Source: Diaphorobacter sp. HDW4B
GTDB lineage: Bacteria > Pseudomonadota > Gammaproteobacteria > Burkholderiales > Burkholderiaceae_C
DNA: 64,000 nt
Reading direction: 5' to 3'
NCBI RefSeq assembly: GCF_011305535.1
Contig: NZ_CP049905.1
Location: 1,002,001-1,066,000, forward strand
This document shows, in pieces, positions 49,192-57,899 of the stretch (positions are counted from its first letter, which is position 1; each line of letters begins with the position of its first letter). A program made the translations under genes and the position numbers. The notes under the pieces were generated by a model. The model searched no databases and was not told the origin of the DNA. It saw nothing but the letters and a program-made list of their open reading frames with translations.

Positions 49192-50028
49192 ATGAACTCA
49201 ACCTCCCTCAATGAAAGCGCTCGCATGGGCGAACTCTCGCAATGGCAACTGCTGTTGCAGGATCTGACGCAGTCGCTGCGCCAATGGCCTTTGTGGATGC
49301 ATCTGGGCTGGCAAGACTTGCTGCGGCAATACCGCCGTTCGTTTCTGGGTCCCACCTGGATTGCGATCAACATGGCGATTTTCACGGCCGCGTTTGGCTG
49401 GATCGGTGCCCAGTTGTTCAATCAGGACACGAAGTCCTACATTCCCTATTTCTGCTTGGGCAACATCTTTTTCGGCTTCCTCACGGGCATGTTCAACGAT
49501 GGCTGCCGGACCTACATCGACGCCGCGCCTTTTCTGAAGCAGGCGTCTTATCCCAAGTTCACCTTCATCTTTCGTGTGGTGTGGCGTAACCTGCTGCTGT
49601 TGGTGCATCAGATTCCGCTGATCCTCGTGGTGCTTTGGTATGGCGATCTGCTCAGCCATTCGCTTTGGCATGTTTGGCTGGCGGGCTTCATCGTGAGCAC
49701 CATCTGCGCCACCTTGGTGCTGGCGATTCTTGCCGCCATCGCCACGCGGTTTCGCGATGTGCCCATGGTGGTGAGCAGCATTCTGCAGATCGCATTTTTC
49801 ATCACGCCCGTGATGTGGCAGTCCAGCCAACTGACGGCATCGCGTTCGCACCTCGTCACCGCGTTCAATCCACTCGCCGCATGGCTGGAACTGATGCGAG
49901 CACCATTGCTCGGGAAAATGCCTTCCGACACCGCCTGGCTGGGCGCCGCAGTGACGTTCGGCATCCTGCTCGTGCTGACAGTCGTCCTCTATCTCGCGGC
50001 GCGTCGTCGCATCAACTACTGGCTTTGA
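49192..50028 (+). CDS. ABC-2 polysaccharide export permease (Wzm-like)
   Basis: The 278-residue protein has six membrane segments and the export-permease features LRQYRRSFLGPTWIAINMAI near the N-terminus and FNPLAAWLELMRAPLLG near the end, typical of Wzm/TagG/RfbA permeases for O-antigen or capsule. The ATPase gene follows 14 bases later. It opens an eight-gene operon for surface-glycan synthesis. A possible promoter -10 box TAAAAT is at 49115-49120. Confidence 0.9.
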   Translation: MNSTSLNESARMGELSQWQLLLQDLTQSLRQWPLWMHLGWQDLLRQYRRSFLGPTWIAINMAIFTAAFGWIGAQLFNQDTKSYIPYFCLGNIFFGFLTGMFNDGCRTYIDAAPFLKQASYPKFTFIFRVVWRNLLLLVHQIPLILVVLWYGDLLSHSLWHVWLAGFIVSTICATLVLAILAAIATRFRDVPMVVSSILQIAFFITPVMWQSSQLTASRSHLVTAFNPLAAWLELMRAPLLGKMPSDTAWLGAAVTFGILLVLTVVLYLAARRRINYWL

Positions 50029-50042
50029 GCGAAGCACACGCC

Positions 50043-50795
50043 ATGAAGCCCTTTATCCAGCTCACCAACGTCGACATCGACTTTCCGGTCTTCGATGCCC
50101 AAAGCATCGGTCTCATCAATACCCTGGTGAAATTCACCGGCATGCCGCGCAGCAAGACACCAGCGGCAGAGCCCATTCGCGTCGTCCAGGCACTGCGGGA
50201 CATCAATCTCGAACTCCGATCCGGTGATCGCATCGGCCTGATCGGACACAACGGAGCGGGCAAATCCACCCTGCTGCGCGTACTTTCAGGCGTCTACGAA
50301 CCCGTGCACGGGCATATCCGCCAGCACGGCACGATGTCAGCCCTCACCGACATCATGCTGGGCATGGATGCCGAGGCCTCGGGGATCGATTTCATCGTCA
50401 CGCGCGGCATCGTGATGGGCTTGTCCAAGCGCGAGGCACGCAACCTGATCGACGAAATCGGCACATTCACCGAACTGGCCGATCGCTTGCACATGCCCGT
50501 GCGCACCTATTCCACCGGCATGCTGCTCAAGCTCGCTTTTGCCGTGGCGACGACGGTCACTCCCGACATTCTGCTGATGGACGAAGTCGTCGGTGCCGGT
50601 GACGCCAAGTTCCAGGAACGCGCGCAAAAGCGCCTGCACGATCTCATGTCGCGCGTGAGCATTCTGGTGGTAGCCAGCCATAACGAGCAGTTGCTCAAGT
50701 CGTTTTGCACTCAGGGCGTGCTCATGAAGTCCGGCCAGATCGTGTGGCGAGGCGATGTGCAGGAGTGTCTGGACAGGTATCACCACTCGCCCTGA
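50043..50795 (+). CDS. Polysaccharide ABC exporter ATPase (Wzt-like, no carbohydrate-binding tail)
   Basis: The 250-residue protein has Walker A GHNGAGKSTLLR, signature region YSTGMLLKLAF and Walker B ILLMDEVVGAGD, the style of Wzt/TagH ATPases. An N-terminal extension (DIDFPVFDAQSIGLIN) is usual there. It lacks the C-terminal glycan-binding domain of the long Wzt type, so chain-end recognition by this protein is not expected. Start ATG 50043, 14 bases after the permease stop. Confidence 0.9.
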   Translation: MKPFIQLTNVDIDFPVFDAQSIGLINTLVKFTGMPRSKTPAAEPIRVVQALRDINLELRSGDRIGLIGHNGAGKSTLLRVLSGVYEPVHGHIRQHGTMSALTDIMLGMDAEASGIDFIVTRGIVMGLSKREARNLIDEIGTFTELADRLHMPVRTYSTGMLLKLAFAVATTVTPDILLMDEVVGAGDAKFQERAQKRLHDLMSRVSILVVASHNEQLLKSFCTQGVLMKSGQIVWRGDVQECLDRYHHSP

Positions 50796-50825
50796 CCCAC
50801 CCAAATCGTCCCAGGAACAAGCTCG

Positions 50826-52163
50826 ATGCAAATCATTCTTGCAAACTTCAGCATGAAGACATGGACGGGGTCAGAACTGTTCGTGCGGGATCTTGCCCTG
50901 GCCTTGCAGGCACGTGGCCATTCCATCGTTGTCTTTTCCCCTGTTCTTGGTGCGTTGGCCCACGACCTGTCAATGCGATGCATCGCCTGCGTCAGCGATC
51001 TATCGATGGTTGCAGAAGCGCCGGACGTCATCATTGGCAACTCGCGCGATGAAACCGTGATGTGTCTGGCTCATTTTCCGCAGGTTCCAGCCATTTCCGT
51101 GTGTCACGACCGAACGGCCTTTCAAGGAATGCCGCCGAAGTTCCAGCGTATCCATCAATACGTGGCGGTAGACGAGAACTGCGCAGAGCGTTTGGTTTTT
51201 CAGCACGGCATCGAGCGCTCACGCGTCGAGATGATCTTCAACGGCGTGGATCTGCAGCGCTTTCAGCCGCGCGCGCAGCTCCCATCCAGGCCATCACGCG
51301 CGCTGTATTTCAGCAACTATGCAAACGATGCAGCCCCTGGCACTCAGGCCATCGCATCGGCATGTCATGCCATGGGCGTGACGCTCGAACTCGCTGGGCT
51401 GACCGCCAACAAGGAAGAGCGCTTCGCGGAGCGTCGCCTGCCTCAGTACGACTTGGTCTTCGCCAAAGCACGATGCGCCATGGAGGCCTTGGCGGTCGGC
51501 TGTGCCGTGATTGTGCTCAACGAAGTCTCGGGCATCAATGGCATGGCGGGTATGGTGACACCAGCCAACATGGAGCATTGGAGACGCTGGAACTTCGGTC
51601 GACGGTTGATGCAAATTCCGACCACCGTCGAATCAGTCAAGCGAGCAATCGCAGACTATGACAAGGACAATGCGCTCCAATGCCAGGCTTGGGCGCGTGA
51701 GCATCTTTCGCTTGAATGCACCGTGAACGCCTTCGAAGCGTTGGCACAGCGCGTCGTGCGTGACCATCGCGAGCTTCCACGCATCGACCCCGAAATCGAG
51801 TGGCGGGAATTCACCCACCATTTCACCGAGCATTTCCTTGCGCCCACCGATCAGCAGACCGCGTCACAATTGGGTGAAGCATTGGCCGTCAATCAGGACT
51901 TGCAGAAAGCCGTCATGACGCAGGAGCAATGCAATGCGGCACTGCGCGACCAATCGCAAGCGCTCGAGCGGCAACTGAATGAGCAGTTGCATTCAATGCG
52001 AAGCAGGCTTGAGGATGCGCATCGACGTTTTTCCATTGTGCAGGAGGAAGCCAGAAATGCGTCGCTGCATAGCACCGCGTTGGAAAGCAGCCTCTCCTGG
52101 AGGCTCACTCGCCCTTTGCGCTGGTTTGGAAATCTCCTCGGCAAACCCTGGAACGGCACATGA
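50826..52163 (+). CDS. Glycosyltransferase (GT4-like) with C-terminal coiled coil
   Basis: The 445-residue protein starts with a GT-B N-terminal domain (ANFSMKTWTGSELFVRDLAL, a GT4-like acceptor loop) and has NGVDLQRF and the AMEALAVGCAVIV nucleotide-sugar block. From about residue 355 it has a Gln/Glu/Ala-rich coiled coil (DLQKAVMTQEQCNAALRDQ) and ends SSLSWRLTRPLRWFGNLL, a tail seen in other glycan-assembly glycosyltransferases. The coiled coil could anchor it to partner enzymes. It overlaps the next gene in ATGA. Confidence 0.8.
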   Translation: MQIILANFSMKTWTGSELFVRDLALALQARGHSIVVFSPVLGALAHDLSMRCIACVSDLSMVAEAPDVIIGNSRDETVMCLAHFPQVPAISVCHDRTAFQGMPPKFQRIHQYVAVDENCAERLVFQHGIERSRVEMIFNGVDLQRFQPRAQLPSRPSRALYFSNYANDAAPGTQAIASACHAMGVTLELAGLTANKEERFAERRLPQYDLVFAKARCAMEALAVGCAVIVLNEVSGINGMAGMVTPANMEHWRRWNFGRRLMQIPTTVESVKRAIADYDKDNALQCQAWAREHLSLECTVNAFEALAQRVVRDHRELPRIDPEIEWREFTHHFTEHFLAPTDQQTASQLGEALAVNQDLQKAVMTQEQCNAALRDQSQALERQLNEQLHSMRSRLEDAHRRFSIVQEEARNASLHSTALESSLSWRLTRPLRWFGNLLGKPWNGT

Positions 52164-52930
52164 AACCCCTGCTTCTGATCGCTCACCCCGGACATGAGCT
52201 TCGCATCTTCGAATGGGTACGACGATCACGCCCACATGTGGTCGTGCTGACCCATGGCGATGGCTCCATCGGGCAACCGCGACTCGCCGACACCGAACAC
52301 TTGCTGGAGCAGATCAATGTGCAAGTCCGCACGGATTGGCTGCAGCCGGTATCGGACGCGAGCGTGTACAAAGCTTTGCTCGAGGGCGATGTTTCTCTGT
52401 GGCACGGTTGGCTTGCGCAACTGGCCCGAGTGACGACGGTCGAGCACATAGATTGCATCGTCGCCGATCAGGCAGAGGGCTACAACCCAAGCCATGATCT
52501 CTGCCGGGCAATGGCGAATTGTCTGGTGCAGGAGTTGCGCCACGCCGGAAAATCCGTCACTAGCCTGGAGTTCCCGTTGATCGGTCACTCCTGCGATCCG
52601 ACGCGGCAGCACGACGTCGGCGTTGAGGTCACTTTGAGCCATGATGAGTTGCAACACAAGCTCGCCATCATGCGGAACTATGCAAAGCAGACCAGCCCGG
52701 TGCTCGAGCGCGAACTGCAGACCATGCTTGATACGTTCGGTGAAGACTCGTTCGCCAAGGAATGTCTCTACCCGGCGGCGCAGACACCGTATGAATCCAA
52801 TGAGCTGCCTTCGGCAATGCCTGAATTCGAGCGCATAGGCGAGGAGCGCTTTCGCACCGGCGTCTACCAGCATGTGATCCGCGCGGAGCATCTCAGGCGG
52901 TTGGTGCAGGACATGTTGCATCGTGGATGA
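52160..52930 (+). CDS. PIG-L-like (LmbE) deacetylase-family protein with altered metal motif
   Basis: The 256-residue protein has the PIG-L/LmbE layout: LLIAHPGHELRIFEW at the N-terminus, VVVLTHGDGS, and YNPSHDLCRAMANCLV with His112. The usual zinc motif HPDDE is HPGHE here: His9 is present, the catalytic Asp is Gly11 and the second Asp ligand is His12. So zinc binding may be kept with an altered ligand set, but the deacetylase base is lost. Likely a sugar-modifying or inactive homologue. It overlaps the glycosyltransferase stop and lies just before the dehydrogenase gene. Confidence 0.72.
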   Translation: MKPLLLIAHPGHELRIFEWVRRSRPHVVVLTHGDGSIGQPRLADTEHLLEQINVQVRTDWLQPVSDASVYKALLEGDVSLWHGWLAQLARVTTVEHIDCIVADQAEGYNPSHDLCRAMANCLVQELRHAGKSVTSLEFPLIGHSCDPTRQHDVGVEVTLSHDELQHKLAIMRNYAKQTSPVLERELQTMLDTFGEDSFAKECLYPAAQTPYESNELPSAMPEFERIGEERFRTGVYQHVIRAEHLRRLVQDMLHRG

Positions 52931-52934
52931 GGCC

Positions 52935-53795
52935 ATGAAGATCGACATGCCGCACAAGACACGCCTTGCCATCATTGGTTATGGCCGTTTTGGACGGGTG
53001 CATGCCATGCGTGCACGCACCCATCCTGCATTCGAGCTTGCGTGCATTGTCGACCCGTCGCCACAGGCACGACAGGCAGCGCAGACCGCTGGCTTCATGG
53101 CGGTCCCTCGATTGAGGGATATGCCACGCGGCGTCGATGCAGCGACGGTGGTCACGCCTTACGATACCCACGCAGACATCGCGATCACGCTGATGCGCAT
53201 GGGCATCGATGTGCTGGTGGAAAAGCCATTCGCTTCGTCGGAGAGAGACATCGACGCCATGCTGGACACGCAAGCCGTCACACGGCGTACGCTTTGCACA
53301 GGCCACCTCGAACGCTTCAATCAGCAGCTCATCACCGCACCGTGGACAGCACCGCCGCAGAGCATTGCGTTCAACCGTTGCTCCAGTCTTTCGGTGGGAT
53401 TGAGTTCCGCAGTCCTTGACCTCATGGTTCACGATCTCGATACCGCTTCGCTGCTGTTTGCACATGAACAGCATGCGACGTTCGAGGTCATCGAGGTGCG
53501 CCAACATGACCACGTCGTGAATGCACATGTGCTTTTTTGCGGCATGCAGCTCAGCTTGAGCGCCTGTCATGGGGCACCCAAGTCCGATGCTCGCCTGTTC
53601 TGGCAGTCATTGGAAGAACGCAACGAACTCTGCTTGAATCAGCCCTGCTCTCCTGGTCACATTGATTCACTGACGCGCCAATACACGGCATTCCATGAAC
53701 GGCTTCACGACAGGCCTTCGCTGCGTCCCATCGCCAGTTCTGCAGAAGGTGCGACTGCCGCACGCAGAGCCTTGGTCATCGAATCCTGGCTATGA
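52935..53795 (+). CDS. Gfo/Idh/MocA family sugar dehydrogenase (GnnA-like)
   Basis: The 286-residue protein has an N-terminal Rossmann motif IIGYGRFGRVH, then VVTPYDTHADIAI and the VLVEKPF motif of the family with the conserved Lys. GHLERFNQQL is close to the GHxERFNP segment found in UDP-N-acetylglucosamine 3-dehydrogenases (GnnA). With a DegT aminotransferase next, a 3-keto then 3-amino sugar step is likely. The C-terminal half is short and divergent, so the substrate is inferred. Start is ATG 52935; GTG 52923 is possible. Confidence 0.78.
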   Translation: MKIDMPHKTRLAIIGYGRFGRVHAMRARTHPAFELACIVDPSPQARQAAQTAGFMAVPRLRDMPRGVDAATVVTPYDTHADIAITLMRMGIDVLVEKPFASSERDIDAMLDTQAVTRRTLCTGHLERFNQQLITAPWTAPPQSIAFNRCSSLSVGLSSAVLDLMVHDLDTASLLFAHEQHATFEVIEVRQHDHVVNAHVLFCGMQLSLSACHGAPKSDARLFWQSLEERNELCLNQPCSPGHIDSLTRQYTAFHERLHDRPSLRPIASSAEGATAARRALVIESWL

Positions 53796-54913
53796 AAGTC
53801 CCCTTCTTCCGCAGCCCTTGGCAAACGCCGGAACTCGCGCAGCAGCTTGGGCGCGAGATGGCAGAGGTGCTGCAAGGCGGGCACTACATTCTCGGACCTC
53901 AGGTACAGAGCTTCGAGCAGTCCCTTTCCGCGCGCTACTCCCATGAGCGACAAGCCATTGCCGTCAATTCCGGCACCGATGCGCTGGTGCTTGCGCTGCA
54001 CCTTCTGGATCTGCAAGCAGGAGATGAAGTGATTCTGCCAGCGGGCACCTTCATCGCGTGTTTCGAGGCCGTCATTCGAAGCGGTGCAACGCCCGTGCTT
54101 GCAGATTCGCGGGCCGATGATTTTCTCTGCAGCGCAGAACAAATCCGACCACTGATCACTCCGCGCACGCGTGCAGTGATGGCTGTGCCATTGTTTGGAG
54201 ACACCAGCGCCACGCCTGCCATTGCGCAACTTTGCAAAGACCAGGGCATCGCGCTCATCGAGGACATTGCGCAAGCCCTCGGCGCGCAAACCCGTGATGC
54301 CAATGGAGACCGGCTGCATGCGGGCTCGATGGGCGACATCGCCACGCTGAGCTTCTATCCCACAAAGACTCTGGGGGCCGCCGGTGATGCAGGGGCATTG
54401 ATCAGCCCGCACACGCACCTGGTGGAGCGAGCACGTGCGCTTCGCAACCACGGCCGCTCGGGCGCACTGCATGGCGAAGTTGGCTTCAACAGCCGCATGG
54501 ACGAACTGCAGGCCGTGGTGCTTCGTCACGGCATCGCAAGGCTGGACACGTGGCTGCACGAGCGCCGCTCGATTGCACAGCGATATCTGGAACAACTGGC
54601 GGATCTGCCCGATATCTTTCTGCCACATAGACGCGAAGGGCATGCGTGGAACTACTTTGTCCTGCGCAGCCCTCGCCGCGATGAACTGAAGGCCGAATTG
54701 AACCGGTTAGGCGTCGACACCCGCGTCTACTACGACCCGCCGATTCACCAGCAGCCCAGCTATCTGCAACGCTTCGCCGCCGTCGAGCTGCCCAACCTGC
54801 AACGTCACGCACAGCAAGCCTTGGCGCTGCCGCTGTATGCCGGCATGCCAGCATCTGAAGTTGACTTGGTGATCGATGCGATGCGGGCTGCTGTGAACAG
54901 TATGCGCCGATGA
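53792..54913 (+). CDS. DegT/DnrJ/EryC1/StrS sugar aminotransferase
   Basis: The 373-residue protein is a PLP-dependent aminotransferase of nucleotide-sugar type. Visible are VNSGTDALVLALHLL, the GTFIACFEAV block, EDIAQALGA and the PLP Lys in FYPTKTLGAAGDAG, then RNHGRSG and NSRMDELQAVVL. It uses glutamate to aminate a keto-sugar, probably the product of the dehydrogenase before it, whose stop it overlaps (ATGA at 53792). Together they suit UDP-3-amino sugar synthesis. Confidence 0.9.
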   Translation: MKVPFFRSPWQTPELAQQLGREMAEVLQGGHYILGPQVQSFEQSLSARYSHERQAIAVNSGTDALVLALHLLDLQAGDEVILPAGTFIACFEAVIRSGATPVLADSRADDFLCSAEQIRPLITPRTRAVMAVPLFGDTSATPAIAQLCKDQGIALIEDIAQALGAQTRDANGDRLHAGSMGDIATLSFYPTKTLGAAGDAGALISPHTHLVERARALRNHGRSGALHGEVGFNSRMDELQAVVLRHGIARLDTWLHERRSIAQRYLEQLADLPDIFLPHRREGHAWNYFVLRSPRRDELKAELNRLGVDTRVYYDPPIHQQPSYLQRFAAVELPNLQRHAQQALALPLYAGMPASEVDLVIDAMRAAVNSMRR

Positions 54914-54952
54914 ATTGCTACACAACTCCAAACTGGAATCGAGGGAATGCAT

Positions 54953-55522
54953 ATGAAGGACCAACCGCAGGAAGAACCATCCACGACGGATGTGGCCGAG
55001 TGGAATTTCTCGGGAACCAAAGACATTCAGACCACCCATGCCAACTGGAATCTGGCGGCCACTCCGCACATTCATGGCGTGGAGATCAAGCAGATCACCA
55101 ACGTGCTGACTGACGATGGCACGCTGACCGAGATCTACCGCAAGGACTGGCAGCTTGACGAGCTGCCCGTGGCACAGGTGTTTCAGAAGATCATGTCGCC
55201 CGGCGGCATCTCGGCCTGGCACGCCCACAACAAGGCTACGGACCGTCTGTTCTGTGGATATGGTCGCATCAAAGTGGTGCTGTATGACGCCCGCAAACAG
55301 TCGCCCACCGAGGGGCAGCTCAGCGTTCATCGGCTGGCGCTCGAACGCCCCGCCCTGCTGGTGATTCCACCGGGCGTATGGCATGGAGTTCAAGCCGTCT
55401 CCGACACGCCCGCCATCGTCATCAACGCGGTCGATATTGCATACGACTACGAAGACCCCGATCACTGGCGCCTGCCGTCGGATTCGCCCCAAATTCCTTA
55501 TCAGTTCGCGCGCAGGAGATGA
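54953..55522 (+). CDS. RmlC-like cupin (sugar epimerase family)
   Basis: The 189-residue protein is a cupin similar to dTDP-4-dehydrorhamnose 3,5-epimerase: VFQKIMSPGGISAWHAHNKA, then RIKVVLYDAR and ALLVIPPGVWHGVQ. It lacks the exact RmlC signature, so it may act as a different 3,5-epimerase, ketoisomerase or a binding protein. ATG 54953 is used, with GAGGG eight bases upstream; ATG 54947 is also possible. The next gene overlaps its stop. Confidence 0.75.
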   Translation: MKDQPQEEPSTTDVAEWNFSGTKDIQTTHANWNLAATPHIHGVEIKQITNVLTDDGTLTEIYRKDWQLDELPVAQVFQKIMSPGGISAWHAHNKATDRLFCGYGRIKVVLYDARKQSPTEGQLSVHRLALERPALLVIPPGVWHGVQAVSDTPAIVINAVDIAYDYEDPDHWRLPSDSPQIPYQFARRR

Positions 55523-56901
55523 GCCTGTCGGCTGCCATGCCCACGCCACGCGTCTCCATCATCATGGCGGCCTACGGACGGCCGCACCTGTTGAAGTGGG
55601 CGATCGAGTCGGTGCAGAACCAATCGTTCACCGACTGGGAGTTGCTCATCGTCTCCGATGCCTGTCCCGTAGGAACCTACGAAGCGGCGCAAGAGTTTGC
55701 CACCCACGACAGCCGCATCACCGCCATCCAGCTCGCGCGCAACTGGGGCGAACAATCCGGCCCCAACAATGTCGGACTGGCTCGATCACGGGCTCCGCTG
55801 GTCGCTTTTCTGAATCAGGACGATCTCTGGTTTCCTGATCATCTGGAGGTGCTGCTCGACTGGATCGATGCGGCCGGTGCCGACATTGCCGTTGGTGCCA
55901 GTGCACACATGGGCTTGGCGCCAGACGGCGACATGCGGCGCTGCCCCAGCGGCCTCGCCGGCATGGGCGAGAAGGGGAACTACTGCCCCGTCAAAACGTT
56001 CTCCCCCATGTCCGCCTGGCTCGTGCGCAGACATTGCTTCGATCGCATCGGCCCGCTTCCACGTGCCGCAGATTGCATTGCCGAGTCTTCGCAGACATGG
56101 CTGTTCAAGGCATGGCGAAACAGCTTGAAGATCGCTACCTGCCCGGAGCTCACCAGCCTGATCTTTTCGTCAGGCAGCCGTGGCAACTCCTACCTCAACG
56201 GCGACAGCTCGGAACAGGCGTTCTTCGGGCAAGAGCTGCGCAGCAGTCCTTTTCTCAGGCCCCGGATTCTGGAGCACGCAAGTCCCAGCTACTGCCCCGA
56301 TCCCAGTCCGCGCAAGGAATTTTTCCAGTTTCACTTCAAGAAAATTCAAGCGCATCTCGGGCTGTTCCCGCGTGCTGTGGAGTTCTGGTGGAAGCATGGT
56401 CGCCGCTCGGGTGAATACATACGGCACTTGCGATCGGTGCGAGGCTTGTCCAATTCAGCCCAGAACACAGAGAACTACGCGCAGACGCTTCGCCGCCGCT
56501 GGTTGGATCGCAATGGCCTTTGCGACATCGGCACACGCATCGACTGCAGCGCCAAGGGCCAAGGCACGCGTTATCTGGGTGATGGCTGGTGCCTGCCGGA
56601 TAACGACGGTTGCCTGATGTATGCGCCAACAGTCAGCTTGCGGTTTCGATTGCAAGGCCAGAGCGTCCATGCAACGCGCCTCAAAACCATCTGGCAACTG
56701 CCGCCTGAAGCGATTCTCTACACCCGACTGAATGGCGAAGGCATCCCGCTCACTGATGCGCAGGCATCCACCGAAGTGCCCGGTGCGGCCGAGTGGACTT
56801 GGTCGTTTTCGGGCGCATCCGGTCAGACGAGTCGAACACTCAACTTTGAAATCCACACGCCGACACCAGGATGCCGACTGCTGCACGTGACCTTGGAGTG
56901 A
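55519..56901 (+). CDS. Family 2 glycosyltransferase with extra C-terminal domain
   Basis: The 460-residue protein begins with a GT-A fold: VSIIMAAYGRPHLLKWAIES, DWELLIVSD, then FLNQDDLWFPDHLE (DxD-like) near residue 100. From about 260 an unrecognised C-terminal part follows, with GLCDIGTRIDCSAKGQGTRY and a terminal beta-rich stretch. It probably adds a sugar to the glycan made by the operon. ATG 55519 overlaps the stop of the cupin gene. It is the last gene of the operon. Confidence 0.83.
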   Translation: MSLSAAMPTPRVSIIMAAYGRPHLLKWAIESVQNQSFTDWELLIVSDACPVGTYEAAQEFATHDSRITAIQLARNWGEQSGPNNVGLARSRAPLVAFLNQDDLWFPDHLEVLLDWIDAAGADIAVGASAHMGLAPDGDMRRCPSGLAGMGEKGNYCPVKTFSPMSAWLVRRHCFDRIGPLPRAADCIAESSQTWLFKAWRNSLKIATCPELTSLIFSSGSRGNSYLNGDSSEQAFFGQELRSSPFLRPRILEHASPSYCPDPSPRKEFFQFHFKKIQAHLGLFPRAVEFWWKHGRRSGEYIRHLRSVRGLSNSAQNTENYAQTLRRRWLDRNGLCDIGTRIDCSAKGQGTRYLGDGWCLPDNDGCLMYAPTVSLRFRLQGQSVHATRLKTIWQLPPEAILYTRLNGEGIPLTDAQASTEVPGAAEWTWSFSGASGQTSRTLNFEIHTPTPGCRLLHVTLE

Positions 56902-56917
56902 CGGCGTGTGACGCCTT

Positions 56918-57424
56918 CTACTGCAGCGTTTCCTTGAGCGAATCCGGCAGCACGAACGGCATCACGTCGATGCCCTCTTCCACCAGCTCTGCCGTTTCTT
57001 CTGCCGATGCCTGTCCACGAATACCGCGTTCGGGGGCGTCGCCGTAGTGGATTCGGCGGGCTTCCTGTGCAAAGCGTTCGCCGACATTTTCGGTGTTGGC
57101 AATCACGTGGCGGGCGGCGCGCAGCCATGCGTCCTGCAGTTGGGATTGCAGTTCGGCGGGCGTGGGTGGCGGGCGGTTGCTCACGTCCTGCTGCGGCACG
57201 GGCGCTGCTTCCTCGATCGCCTTGCCTTGTCTTGCAGAAGCAGTTCCTTTCGACAAAGAACGCAGGTTCAGACGCGGTGCGCTCAGGCCCTTGCGGATGT
57301 GTGCGCTCCCGCACATGGGGCATTGCACAAGGGCACGCTCCATCTGGGACTGAAAGTCTTCTTCAGAGGCGAACCAGCCTTCAAAACGGTGGTCGGCGTC
57401 GCAAAGCAGATCAAGCACCTTCAT
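56918..57424 (-). CDS. DUF1178 family protein
   Basis: The 168-residue protein matches DUF1178: MKVLDLLCDADHRFEGWFAS at the N-terminus, then CPMCGS with a C-x2-C that probably binds zinc. A long Pro/Gln/Ala linker follows, and a helical C-terminus (RAARHVIANTENVGERFAQE). The function is unknown, but the family is conserved near nuo genes in Burkholderiales. It converges on the last glycosyltransferase gene. Confidence 0.88.
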   Translation of the reverse strand: MKVLDLLCDADHRFEGWFASEEDFQSQMERALVQCPMCGSAHIRKGLSAPRLNLRSLSKGTASARQGKAIEEAAPVPQQDVSNRPPPTPAELQSQLQDAWLRAARHVIANTENVGERFAQEARRIHYGDAPERGIRGQASAEETAELVEEGIDVMPFVLPDSLKETLQ

Positions 57425-57544
57425 ATCGGAGGATCAGTGAGTGAATGAGCCAATCAACGGCGGGCAAGTGAAGGGAAAGAGATGAAGCTGATGATCCGCC
57501 TTCACGCGAATGTCATCAAGAGGCGCATGGTAGCGCCAAACGCG

Positions 57545-57856
57545 TCAGCCGCGGCGACGCATCAAATAGCGGTACACGAAGCCCGGGAATGCGAGCGTGA
57601 GGAACAGCGTGCCGGTGATGGCATAGAACTCCCAGCCTTGGGGAGCGTTCTGCCCGGCGCGGCGCTCGAGCAGCATGGCGATGGCGCCGACGATGAGATA
57701 CAGGACCACCAGTTCGAGCAAGCGAACGGCGAAAGGCTTTGCACCTTTGTCCTTGGGAAGCGGCCCCACGAGCATGAGGCGCTGAGAGAGGAAGGGCCAG
57801 TTGGCGGCGGCGAACGCCGCCAGAATCACGAGCCAGATCGCAGCGGTCTGTGACAT
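57545..57856 (-). CDS. DUF2818 family membrane protein
   Basis: The 103-residue protein has three hydrophobic segments (about 5-20, 45-65 and 75-95) with the family text WLVILAAFAAANWPFLSQRL. DUF2818 genes stand directly after nuoN in many betaproteobacteria, so a role linked to complex I is possible. No catalytic residue is visible. It starts 43 bases after nuoN and is probably part of the same transcript. Confidence 0.88.
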   Translation of the reverse strand: MSQTAAIWLVILAAFAAANWPFLSQRLMLVGPLPKDKGAKPFAVRLLELVVLYLIVGAIAMLLERRAGQNAPQGWEFYAITGTLFLTLAFPGFVYRYLMRRRG

Positions 57857-57899
57857 GCGGCCTCTTCCTTCTTTTCTTTTTCGTCAGATCGATGATCGA

